Program-made: the position numbers and the translations under genes
Notes under the pieces: generated by a model
Database searches by the model: none
What the model was told of the DNA's origin: nothing
What the model saw: only the letters and a program-made list of their open reading frames with translations
NCBI GenBank assembly: GCA_964600225.1
Contig: CAZRIT010000001.1
Location: 28,071 to 92,070, forward strand
Direction: 5' to 3'
DNA length: 64,000 nt
DNA from: CAZRIT01 sp964600225
GTDB taxonomy: Bacteria > Bacillota > Clostridia > Christensenellales > CAG-138
Shown: in pieces, positions 45,138-52,584 of the stretch
Layout: each line of letters starts with the position of its first letter
Position numbering within the stretch: the stretch's first letter is position 1

Positions 45138-46058
45138 ATGAAATCGATGCGAAACAACAAAAAATTGGTGAGCGCCCTGCTGCTGCTGACGGCCTCCATG
45201 ATATGGGGTTTTGCGTTTGTGGCGCAGCAGGCGGGCATGGCGCACATCGGGCCATTGACCTTTTCCGCCATCCGTGCGTTTTTGGCGGGGCTGGCACTGA
45301 TCCCGTGCTTTCTGCTGTTTGATAAACTGGGCCTCTCGCCCAAGCCGTACGACCGCAAGACCACCTGGAAGGCGGGCCTGCTGCTGGGCGTCATCATCGC
45401 GGGCGGGGGCAACCTGCAGCAGATCGGTCTGGTGTACACATCCGTTGCCAAGGCGGGTTTCATTACTTCGCTTTACATCGTGCTGGTGCCGATATTCGGC
45501 CTGCTCATCCACAAGCGCGCGCACCCGATGATATGGGTATGCGCCGTGCTGGCGGCGGTGGGGCTGTATTTCCTGTCCATCCGCGACGGGTTCTCCGTCA
45601 ACAAGGGCGACCTGTACACGATGGGCTGCGCGGTGCTGTTTGCCGTGCACATTCTGGTGATCGATCACTACGCGGGCAAGGCCGATGTGGTGCGCATGAG
45701 CTGCATTCAGTTCTTTGTGTACAGCGCGCTGTCGGCGGTGGGTATGGCGTTTACCGAAACGCCGTCGTGGCCCGCCATCGCCGCGGCATGGCTGCCGCTG
45801 GTGTACGCGGGCGTGCTCTCGGGCGCGGCGTGCTACACTGTGCAGATGCTTGCGCAGCGCAACATCGAGCCCGCCGCGGCGTCGCTTTTGCTCAGCCCCG
45901 AGTCGGTGTTTGCCGCGCTGGGCGGCTGGGTGCTGCTTGGGCAGGTTCTATCGGGCCGCGAGCTGTTCGGGTGTACGCTGGTGCTCATTGCCGTGGTGCT
46001 TTCCCAGATTCCGTGGAGAGCGCCCGCATGGACGCACAAAAAGCAGCGTGCGCTGTAA
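45138..46058 (+). CDS. EamA (DMT) family transporter
   Basis: A protein of 306 residues with ten membrane helices in two EamA repeats (about 8-145 and 155-300). ASMIWGFAFVAQQAGM and FLAGLALIPC mark the first repeat, LSPESVFAALGGWVLLGQVLSGRELFG the second. Such proteins export or import small metabolites such as amino acids by secondary transport; substrate unknown. The start was set at 45138, where the promoter would begin a leaderless mRNA; an in-frame ATG lies 12 bases earlier inside the -10 box. Confidence 0.9.
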   Translation: MKSMRNNKKLVSALLLLTASMIWGFAFVAQQAGMAHIGPLTFSAIRAFLAGLALIPCFLLFDKLGLSPKPYDRKTTWKAGLLLGVIIAGGGNLQQIGLVYTSVAKAGFITSLYIVLVPIFGLLIHKRAHPMIWVCAVLAAVGLYFLSIRDGFSVNKGDLYTMGCAVLFAVHILVIDHYAGKADVVRMSCIQFFVYSALSAVGMAFTETPSWPAIAAAWLPLVYAGVLSGAACYTVQMLAQRNIEPAAASLLLSPESVFAALGGWVLLGQVLSGRELFGCTLVLIAVVLSQIPWRAPAWTHKKQRAL

Positions 46059-46139
46059 GCCGTGCAGCGGCGGGTGTGCCGCACAGCGGCAAACGATACG
46101 GCAATTTACCGACACAGGACGGAGGGCTACGGGCGATAG

Positions 46140-47558
46140 ATGCATTCCATCGATGATACCCATCACCATACGGCATATACGGGGGAACAGCACCACGAGG
46201 TGATGACCAAAGCGCCCGTGGGGCGGCTGGTGGCCAGGCTTTCCGTGGCGGCGATTTTCACCAATCTGATCACCTCCTTCTACAACCTGGCGGATACCTA
46301 CTTTGTCTCGCAGCTTGGCAAGGAATCCACGGCGGCCATCGGCATTGTATTTTCCATACAGACCATCATACAGGCCATCGGCTTTGGCTTCGGCATCGGC
46401 GCGGGGTATCTGGCGGCGCAGCATCTGGGCGCCAAAAGGGTGGAGCGGGCCAACGTATATATATCCAGCGCGTTTGTGGCGGCGCTTGTGTTCGGGCTGG
46501 CGTTTGCGGCATGCTGCCTGCCCAACATTGCATTCATCCTCAGGCTGTTCGGCTCCGACGGGACCGTGTTGCCGCATGCCGTCAGCTACGGCCAATACAT
46601 CATTGCGGGGGCGCCCGTGATGTGCGTTACATTTGTGCTCAACCTCGTCATGCGCTCCTGCGGCAGGGCGCGGCTCTCCATGATCGGCGTCATCACGGGC
46701 GCGGTGCTCAATGTGATACTCGACCCGCTGTTCATCAACGAGTACGGGCTTGGGCTGGGCATTGCGGGCGCGGCCATCGCTACGCTGGTCAGCCAGGTGG
46801 TGAGCATGCTGGTGCTGCTGTATTGCTTTTTCTTTCGGTTTCGGATTGCCAAAATTGCGCCGCGCTATGTGGGCAGGGATATCGGCACCTATCTGGACGT
46901 GGTCAAATCGGGCCTGCCGACAATCTGCCGACAGGGCGTCAGCTCCCTTTCCACGGCGCTGCTGAACAACATTGCCAGGCCCTACGGCGCAGCGGTGATT
47001 GCCGCCATGACGGTTGCCACAAGGCTGTACAATGTGGCGCGCAGCATCGTGATAGGCATCGGGCAGGGCTTCCAGCCGATTGCGGGCTACAACTACGGCG
47101 CGGGCGAATATGGCAGGGTGCGGCGCTGCTTCTGGTCGGCGGTCGCCATGGGCACGGCGGTGGCGGCTGGCATTACGCTGCTGTTTGCGGTGTTTGCGCC
47201 GCAGCTTGTCGTCCTGTTTTTGAAAAACGAACCCGCCGTAACGGATATCGGCATCAAAGCGGTGTATCTATTGTGCCTGTCCATGCCGACGCTGGCTTTT
47301 TCCACCTATGTCAACCAGCTTTTGCAGTGCTTAAGCCAGGTGAAAAGCGCCACGTTTCTGGCCATGTGCCGAAACTGCATCATGTATATTCCGTTGATAC
47401 TGCTGCTGCCTGTACAATTCGGGGTGTTGGGCATTCAGCTTGCGCAGCCGCTGGCGGATATCCTCACGGCGCTGATATCGGTGCCGTTCCTGCTCTCGTT
47501 CATGCGGCGGCTGAACCGCATGCCCGCACTGCAATCTCGGAAGCCTACGATACAGTGA
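46140..47558 (+). CDS. MATE family efflux transporter
   Basis: A protein of 472 residues with twelve membrane helices. RLSVAAIFTNLITSFYNLADTYFVSQLG (about 31-58) and its counterpart in the second half (QGFQPIAGYNYGAGEYGRVRR) are typical of bacterial MATE antiporters, which expel drugs or metabolites with Na+ or H+. The N-terminal 20 residues are His-rich; the ATG at 46203 (MTKAPVGRL) would also give a normal beginning, and neither has an ideal ribosome site. A good terminator follows. Confidence 0.92.
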   Translation: MHSIDDTHHHTAYTGEQHHEVMTKAPVGRLVARLSVAAIFTNLITSFYNLADTYFVSQLGKESTAAIGIVFSIQTIIQAIGFGFGIGAGYLAAQHLGAKRVERANVYISSAFVAALVFGLAFAACCLPNIAFILRLFGSDGTVLPHAVSYGQYIIAGAPVMCVTFVLNLVMRSCGRARLSMIGVITGAVLNVILDPLFINEYGLGLGIAGAAIATLVSQVVSMLVLLYCFFFRFRIAKIAPRYVGRDIGTYLDVVKSGLPTICRQGVSSLSTALLNNIARPYGAAVIAAMTVATRLYNVARSIVIGIGQGFQPIAGYNYGAGEYGRVRRCFWSAVAMGTAVAAGITLLFAVFAPQLVVLFLKNEPAVTDIGIKAVYLLCLSMPTLAFSTYVNQLLQCLSQVKSATFLAMCRNCIMYIPLILLLPVQFGVLGIQLAQPLADILTALISVPFLLSFMRRLNRMPALQSRKPTIQ

Positions 47559-47575
47559 CGAATCCAAACAAGCAA

Positions 47576-47609
47576 AGCCGATACCGAAACAGGGTATCGG
47601 CTTTTTTTG
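47576..47609 (+). terminator. Terminator of the MATE gene
   Basis: AAGCCGATACC/GGTATCGGCTT arms followed by T7. Confidence 0.9.
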
Positions 47610-47672
47610 TGCCATGTCTTTAGGCGCATCACAAGGCGTGTTGCCGTATGATGGACAAAACGGAGGTGTGGT

Positions 47673-48278
47673 ATGGAACAGAAGATTTACGGGTACATAC
47701 GCGTATCCACTAAGGAGCAGAACGAGGATCGGCAATGGCTTGCCATGCAGGATGCGCGGGTTCCCGCAAGCGGGATCTATATGGATAAGCTTTCGGGCAA
47801 GGACTTTGCGCGCCCAAGGTATCGAAGGCTCATGAAAAAGCTGAAGGCGGGAGACCTGCTGTATGTCAAAAGCATCGATCGGCTGGGGCGAAACTACCGG
47901 GAGATCATCGAGCAATGGCGCATCATCAGCAAGGAGAAATCGGTCGATATTGTGGTGCTTGATATGCCGCTGCTGGATACGCGGCGCAGCAAGGATCTGC
48001 TGGGCACGTTCATCAGCGATATCGTGCTGCAATTATTGTCGTTTGTAGCGGAGAACGAGCGGGATAATATCCGCGTGCGGCAGGCGGAGGGCATTGCGGC
48101 GGCGAGGCTGCGGGGGGTGGAATTTGGCAGGCCGCGCATCGAAACGCCATTGGCGTTTTGCAAAATTGTGTTGGCATGGGAAGAAAAGCGGCTGCCGTTT
48201 TGCGAGGCGTTGCGGCAATCAGGCCTGAGCGAAGCCACGTTTTATCGAAGGCTGCGCGAGCTGCGGCGGGGAAGATAA
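47673..48278 (+). CDS. Serine recombinase (resolvase/invertase family)
   Basis: A protein of 201 residues. Catalytic domain (about 1-140) with IYGYIRVSTKEQ, nucleophile S12, LKAGDLLYVKSIDRLGRNY and LQLLSFVAENERDNIRVRQAEGIAAA; the C-terminal helix-turn-helix (about 155-200; FCEALRQSGLSEATFYRRLREL) binds the crossover site. The size fits Hin/Tn3-resolvase-type small enzymes that invert or resolve DNA between paired sites. Start follows GGAGGTG. No transposase or phage genes are nearby; a long perfect palindrome lies 13 bases downstream and could be part of its target. Confidence 0.92.
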   Translation: MEQKIYGYIRVSTKEQNEDRQWLAMQDARVPASGIYMDKLSGKDFARPRYRRLMKKLKAGDLLYVKSIDRLGRNYREIIEQWRIISKEKSVDIVVLDMPLLDTRRSKDLLGTFISDIVLQLLSFVAENERDNIRVRQAEGIAAARLRGVEFGRPRIETPLAFCKIVLAWEEKRLPFCEALRQSGLSEATFYRRLRELRRGR

Positions 48279-48290
48279 CGGACATAAATG

Positions 48291-48337
48291 AATAACGACT
48301 GTCAAAAGGCGTACCTTTTGACAGTCGTTATTTTTAT
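48291..48337 (+). terminator. Perfect 19-base palindrome after the recombinase (terminator and/or recombination site)
   Basis: Arms at 48291-48309 and 48314-48332 are perfect complements around a CGTA loop and are followed by TTTTAT. The inner part TCAAAAGG-CGTA-CCTTTTGA also suits a dimeric recombinase site. Confidence 0.75.
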
Positions 48338-48410
48338 CCAATTTACCACAAAAGCGGTGAGAGTACAACGTTTTTGACATAAAAAATGCCATGTTTTTCT
48401 TTCCAACGCG

Positions 48411-48437
48411 GTGATATCAAAAGGTACACGTTTTGCC
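48411..48437. repeat. Related half-site of the recombinase palindrome
   Basis: TCAAAAGG-TACA-CGTTTTGC repeats the left half of the palindrome 108 bases upstream and has an imperfect second half. It lies just before the methyltransferase gene. Confidence 0.4.
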
Positions 48438-48507
48438 AGATTCTGCGCAAAGCAGGCACCTTCATGCGGCGTATATCGAAAAAATCATCAAAGGGAGAAA
48501 TCTTGAT

Positions 48508-49260
48508 ATGTCGGGCATCAAACGCTTTTTAAAGGAACGGCTTTTCAACGGCGCGCCGTATCGGTGGTATGTCAAAAACAACCCGCGCCTGCGCGCACTG
48601 ATTGGGAAGGAATCGTGGTTCCCCGTACAGACGCACGTTGCCTGCGTTCCGTGCGGAAGCGGCACTTGGGCGTATCGCATCGCGCCGTCAAGGGTCAGCC
48701 AAACCGATCCGATCATCTATGCCGTGGGATTGGGCGATGATATCACGTTTGAACTGGACGCTGCCAAGCGGTTTGGTACGATGGTGTATGCCATCGATCC
48801 TACGCCGCGCGTTTTGAAGCAGTATGCCGCATTGAAGGAAACGATGCCCGTCTATCCCTATGCGCTTTCCGACAAGGATGGGACGGCGGAGTTTTACATG
48901 CCCGAAAACCCGGAGCATGTCTCGGGTGCGTTGAGCAAGGAGTTCAACTGGCATGCGCTATCCGATGACTATATCACGGTGCAAACCAGAAAACTGTCAT
49001 CCGTCATGCGGGAACTGGGGCATACGCGGATTGATATACTGAAAATCAACGCCGAGGGCGCCGAGCACGCCATCATTCATGATATCCTTTTAGACGGAGT
49101 GGATATTGGACAGTTCGCGATTGCGGTCAGAGGACACTATCTGAAGGACGGCCCGAAAAAGGACCGCAACATGATGCGCGAGTTGAACGCCCATGGTTAC
49201 CGTGTGGCGGACTATTCGCCTGAAAGCTTGCATGTGTTGTTTGTAAAGGATATGGGCTAA
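48508..49260 (+). CDS. FkbM-family SAM-dependent methyltransferase
   Basis: A protein of 250 residues, started at MSGIKRFL nine bases after GGGAGA. The Methyltransf_21 core shows YAVGLGDDITFELDAAKRFGTMVYAIDPTPR (SAM-binding Gly motif and acidic residue), YPYALSDKDGTAEFYMP, and ILKINAEGAEHAIIHDIL, the family's conserved DxEGxE-like segment (here NAEGAE). FkbM-type enzymes O-methylate sugars or small molecules, often in surface polysaccharides, which fits the nearby glycosyltransferases. It is preceded by 229 bases that hold the palindrome, a half-site and no gene. Confidence 0.85.
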   Translation: MSGIKRFLKERLFNGAPYRWYVKNNPRLRALIGKESWFPVQTHVACVPCGSGTWAYRIAPSRVSQTDPIIYAVGLGDDITFELDAAKRFGTMVYAIDPTPRVLKQYAALKETMPVYPYALSDKDGTAEFYMPENPEHVSGALSKEFNWHALSDDYITVQTRKLSSVMRELGHTRIDILKINAEGAEHAIIHDILLDGVDIGQFAIAVRGHYLKDGPKKDRNMMRELNAHGYRVADYSPESLHVLFVKDMG

Positions 49261-49274
49261 CGCGCGTAAAACCA

Positions 49275-49317
49275 AGCGCCCGCGGACAACAGTTTCCTGC
49301 TGCCGCGGGCGCTTTTG
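49275..49317. terminator. Terminator between methyltransferase and convergent ribonuclease
   Basis: AGCGCCCGCGG/CCGCGGGCGCT arms with a 17-base loop, followed by TTTTG on the plus strand. Confidence 0.8.
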
Positions 49318-49348
49318 TGTTGCAGGGGGCTTGGCGGGCGGTTTGCCC

Positions 49349-50986
49349 TTACTTGGTTTCCTCGTCGGTCTCGACGAAGGATTCCCACACGTCGGCGATG
49401 TCGTCGAGCTGCTGTGCGACGCTGCGCAGCTCGCTGTTGGAACGGCCCGCGCCCTTTTTGATGAGTTTGGTCAGGCGTTCCAGCGCGGAAAGCAGCTTGC
49501 CAAACGGCGAATCGGGCCTGGGTTCGGCGGGCGCGGCCTTCTCGCCCTTTTCCAGCGGCACGGGCGCGGCTTCCTTGACATATACGCAGTTGATTAAATC
49601 AAAGCGCGCCCCGCTGTACGGCGCGGAGGCGGGGATGCCGCATTCCTCGGTCAGTTTTTCGGCAAACGTATCGCACACGTCGCTTTCGCCGTGGTTGACA
49701 AACACCATTTTGGGCGCGGGCGAATAGTGCCTGACCCAGTTGGTGAGCATGATGCTGTCGCCATGGGCGCTGATGCCCGGCAGCTCCACCACCTTGGCGC
49801 CGACGGCCACCTCCTCGCCAAACAGCTTGACGTGCTTGGCGCCTTCAATGAGCGCGCGGCCCACCGTGCCGATGGCCTGGAAGCCGACGAATACCACGGT
49901 ATTTTTGGGGCTCCACAGCCCGTGCTTGAGGTGGTGGCGGATGCGCCCCGCCTCGCACATGCCGCTGGCGGAGATGATGACCTTGGGGCGCTTATCAAAG
50001 TTGATGGCCTTGCTGTCCTCCACGGTTTCGGTGATGGTCAGCCCCGGGAACTCCAGCGGGTTGATGCCCTGATTCAAAAACGACAGCGCTTCGGGATCAT
50101 AGCATTCCTCGGCGTTTTCCACAAACACCTTGGTGGCGGCGTTGGCCAGCGGGCTATCGACATATACCGTAAAGCCATCGTGCCCACGCACGAGCCCTTC
50201 GGCCTTGATGTGGCGGATGAAATACAACAATTCCTGCGTCCTGCCCACGGCAAAGGACGGGATGATGACGCTGCCGCCGCGATCGAACGTTTTTTGAAGC
50301 ACATCGGCAAAGGCCGTGGCATAATCGGGCGGCGCATCGTGCACGCGGTCGCCGTAGGTGGATTCCACCACCACATAGTCGGCCTCATCGATCATGCTCG
50401 GCTCGTTCAAAAGCGGCTGGTTGGTGTTGCCCAGATCGCCCGAGAATACGAGCTTTCTCTGCTCGCCATCCTCGGTGAGCCAGATTTCCACGCTCGAAGA
50501 GCCCAGCAGGTGCCCCGCATCGGCAAAGCGCACCTCGACGCCTTCAAACAGGGTGAAGCGCTCGTCGTAATCGTGCCCGCAAAGCTGCTTGATCAGCGCC
50601 TGCGCATCCGCGGTGTCGTAGAGCGGTTCCACGGGGTCCTCGCCGCGCCGCTCGGCCTTGCGGCTGCGCCACTCGGCCTCGGATTCCTGAATGTGCGCGC
50701 TGTCGAGCAGCATGATGCGGCAGAGGTTGCAGGTGCCGTTGGTGGCGTGCACCTCGCCCGCAAAGCCGTTTTTGCTCAATAGCGGCAGCAGGCCCGAGTG
50801 GTCGATGTGCGCGTGCGTCAGCAGCACCGCGTCCAGCTCGGCAGGGTTGACGGGGATGGGCATGTTGACAAAGAAATCCTTGCCCTGCTCCATGCCGTAA
50901 TCGATCAGGATGCGCTTGCCGCAGACCTCCAGATAGTTACAGCTTCCCGTTACCTCGTGCGTTGCTCCCAGAAATGTCAATTGCAT
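49349..50986 (-). CDS. Metallo-beta-lactamase fold beta-CASP ribonuclease
   Basis: A protein of 545 residues. Zinc ligands H58, H60, D62, H63 (HAHIDHSG), further ligands in FADAGHLLGSSS and VFSGDLG, the beta-CASP domain (about 220-400; PSFAVGRTQELLYFI, SGMCEAGRIRHHL), and the final PGISAHGDS. The group includes the archaeal/eukaryotic CPSF-like RNA cleaving enzymes and bacterial relatives. The C-terminal 60 residues are Pro/Lys-rich then helical. It is 19 bases downstream of the alkaline phosphatase gene in the same direction and has AAAGGAGC as ribosome site, so the two may be co-transcribed. Confidence 0.9.
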   Translation of the reverse strand: MQLTFLGATHEVTGSCNYLEVCGKRILIDYGMEQGKDFFVNMPIPVNPAELDAVLLTHAHIDHSGLLPLLSKNGFAGEVHATNGTCNLCRIMLLDSAHIQESEAEWRSRKAERRGEDPVEPLYDTADAQALIKQLCGHDYDERFTLFEGVEVRFADAGHLLGSSSVEIWLTEDGEQRKLVFSGDLGNTNQPLLNEPSMIDEADYVVVESTYGDRVHDAPPDYATAFADVLQKTFDRGGSVIIPSFAVGRTQELLYFIRHIKAEGLVRGHDGFTVYVDSPLANAATKVFVENAEECYDPEALSFLNQGINPLEFPGLTITETVEDSKAINFDKRPKVIISASGMCEAGRIRHHLKHGLWSPKNTVVFVGFQAIGTVGRALIEGAKHVKLFGEEVAVGAKVVELPGISAHGDSIMLTNWVRHYSPAPKMVFVNHGESDVCDTFAEKLTEECGIPASAPYSGARFDLINCVYVKEAAPVPLEKGEKAAPAEPRPDSPFGKLLSALERLTKLIKKGAGRSNSELRSVAQQLDDIADVWESFVETDEETK

Positions 50987-51005
50987 TGGTATTGCTCCTT
51001 TCGAT

Positions 51006-52487
51006 TCAATGCACGCCGTACAGCGCGATCAATTCCATGAAATGTTGATAAACGGCGGTATTCTCCTGCGTGCCGACAAACCGCTCCGAACCCACGCCCA
51101 CCGCGTAGACGGGTACGTCCGTGCCCGTGTGCCCGAACGACCCGAAGGAAAGCCCCGCGCGCCTGCTCACAAGCTGCGCCGCGGCGGAGGTAATCGGCGC
51201 GTATACGCCGTATTGCGCCTTCTGCTCGGCGCTCGACAGATCCTTTTCGAGCGTGTGGCGGTAGGCCTCGGCCAGATAGTCCCGTTCCGATTGCGTCAGG
51301 TCGGTCAGCCCAAACGCAGCGATCACATCGGTTAAGGCGCTTTCAAACGGGGTGTTGAGCGATTGGAATATGGAAGCATACACCTCGTCGAAGCGGTCGC
51401 AGGAGACGGTTTGGCGGCTTAGCGCTGCGCGGTCGCCCTCGGAGAGGGTCAGACCGCCCGTTTCGTGATCGGCGGTGACGACGATCAGGGTTTCCTGCGG
51501 GTGCAGCAGGTAGAATGCGTACGCCGTGCGCACCGCTTCGTCAAAATCCAGTAGTTCGGCATACAGGTCGCCCCCGTCGTGATAGTGCCCCGCCAGGTCG
51601 ATGCGGCCGCCCTCGGTCATGATGAAAAAACCGCTGTCGGAATCGAGCCGCTCGATGCCGATGGAAAGGAAGCGGGCAAGCTGTCCCGCGCGGCCGTTGG
51701 CGCCGTCGAGCGCCAGCTTCATGCCAAAATCGCCTGTGAGCGTATCCGCCTTCAGGATGAGCTTTTGCGCCTTGGGCAACGAAAGGGCCTCCGCCTCGGA
51801 GCGGACAAGCGCATAGCCCGCAGCAGCGGCTTCGGCGGCAAAATCGAACGTGGCGTGCGTGCCGCCGCCCGCAAAGTACGCAAAGCCCGCGTTGAGCAAT
51901 TGGCGGGAAATCGTATCGTAATTGGTACGCGCGTCGGTATGCGCATAGAAGCCCGCGGGCGTGGCGTGATCGAGCGATACGGTGGTCAGTATGCCGATGT
52001 TTCTGCCGTTCGCATGCAATTGCTCGGCAACGGACGGCCGATCCTTGCCGTTGAAATCCTGCCCCAAAACGCCGTTTTCGGTTTGATAGCCCGTGGCAAG
52101 CGCGGTGGCGGCGGCGGCGGAATCGGTGGTGTCGCCCTCTGCATTATCGGTTTTGAGCGCGCCCTGCGCGGGGAAAGCGGTAAACAAAAGCTGTTCCAGG
52201 GAGAGCGCTGCGCGCGCCTCGTTGACGGCGTTGACCTGGTTGGGCCCCATGCCGTCGCCGATGAACAGGAACATGTATTTGAGCGTCGGCTCCGTCTGCG
52301 GGGTTGGCGCGGGCGCAGCGGGCGCGGGGGAAGCGGTATCGGTCGGCATCCAAACGGGCGTATCGGAAACGGGCGCGACGACGGCGGGCGCGGTGGCGGG
52401 CTGTCGTTGGCAGGCGGCCGAAAACGAAAGGAGCAGTGCGGCGATCATTGCCCGGATGATGATGTGGGAAAAGCGACATTTTTGCAT
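51006..52487 (-). CDS. Alkaline phosphatase family lipoprotein
   Basis: A protein of 493 residues. Signal peptide with lipobox FSAAC (about residue 26), Pro/Ala linker (about 30-62), then the PhoA-type fold: FIGDGMGPNQVNAV (metal ligand D), GDTTDSAAAATALATG with catalytic Ser in TDSAAA, SLDHATPAGFYAH, EGGRIDLAGHYHD and TADHETGG. It should release phosphate from esters outside the membrane. The gene starts without a ribosome site, five bases after a -10 box, so the mRNA is probably leaderless. Confidence 0.93.
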   Translation of the reverse strand: MQKCRFSHIIIRAMIAALLLSFSAACQRQPATAPAVVAPVSDTPVWMPTDTASPAPAAPAPTPQTEPTLKYMFLFIGDGMGPNQVNAVNEARAALSLEQLLFTAFPAQGALKTDNAEGDTTDSAAAATALATGYQTENGVLGQDFNGKDRPSVAEQLHANGRNIGILTTVSLDHATPAGFYAHTDARTNYDTISRQLLNAGFAYFAGGGTHATFDFAAEAAAAGYALVRSEAEALSLPKAQKLILKADTLTGDFGMKLALDGANGRAGQLARFLSIGIERLDSDSGFFIMTEGGRIDLAGHYHDGGDLYAELLDFDEAVRTAYAFYLLHPQETLIVVTADHETGGLTLSEGDRAALSRQTVSCDRFDEVYASIFQSLNTPFESALTDVIAAFGLTDLTQSERDYLAEAYRHTLEKDLSSAEQKAQYGVYAPITSAAAQLVSRRAGLSFGSFGHTGTDVPVYAVGVGSERFVGTQENTAVYQHFMELIALYGVH

Positions 52488-52492
52488 AAATT

Positions 52493-52521
52493 ATTCTAGC
52501 ATGATTTTTCCCGTTGCACAA
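52493..52521 (-). promoter_or_regulatory. Promoter of the alkaline phosphatase gene, predicted leaderless
   Basis: TTGTGC (52521-52516) and TGCTAGAAT (hexamer 52498-52493), spacer 17; five bases separate the -10 from the ATG. Confidence 0.65.
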
Positions 52522-52522
52522 C

Positions 52523-52551
52523 TGGACGAATCGGGCGGAAGGTGATATATT
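52523..52551 (+). promoter_or_regulatory. Promoter of the clostripain-like gene
   Basis: TGGACG and TATATT with a 17-base spacer, adjoining the divergent phosphatase promoter with one base between the -35 boxes. Confidence 0.55.
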
Positions 52552-52584
52552 TGTAGCAAATGCGACGGAATGGGGGATGCATCT

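Noticed and set aside
47673..48278. Recombinase as part of a prophage or transposon
   Set aside because: No integrase, transposase, phage structural genes or terminal repeats are found around it.
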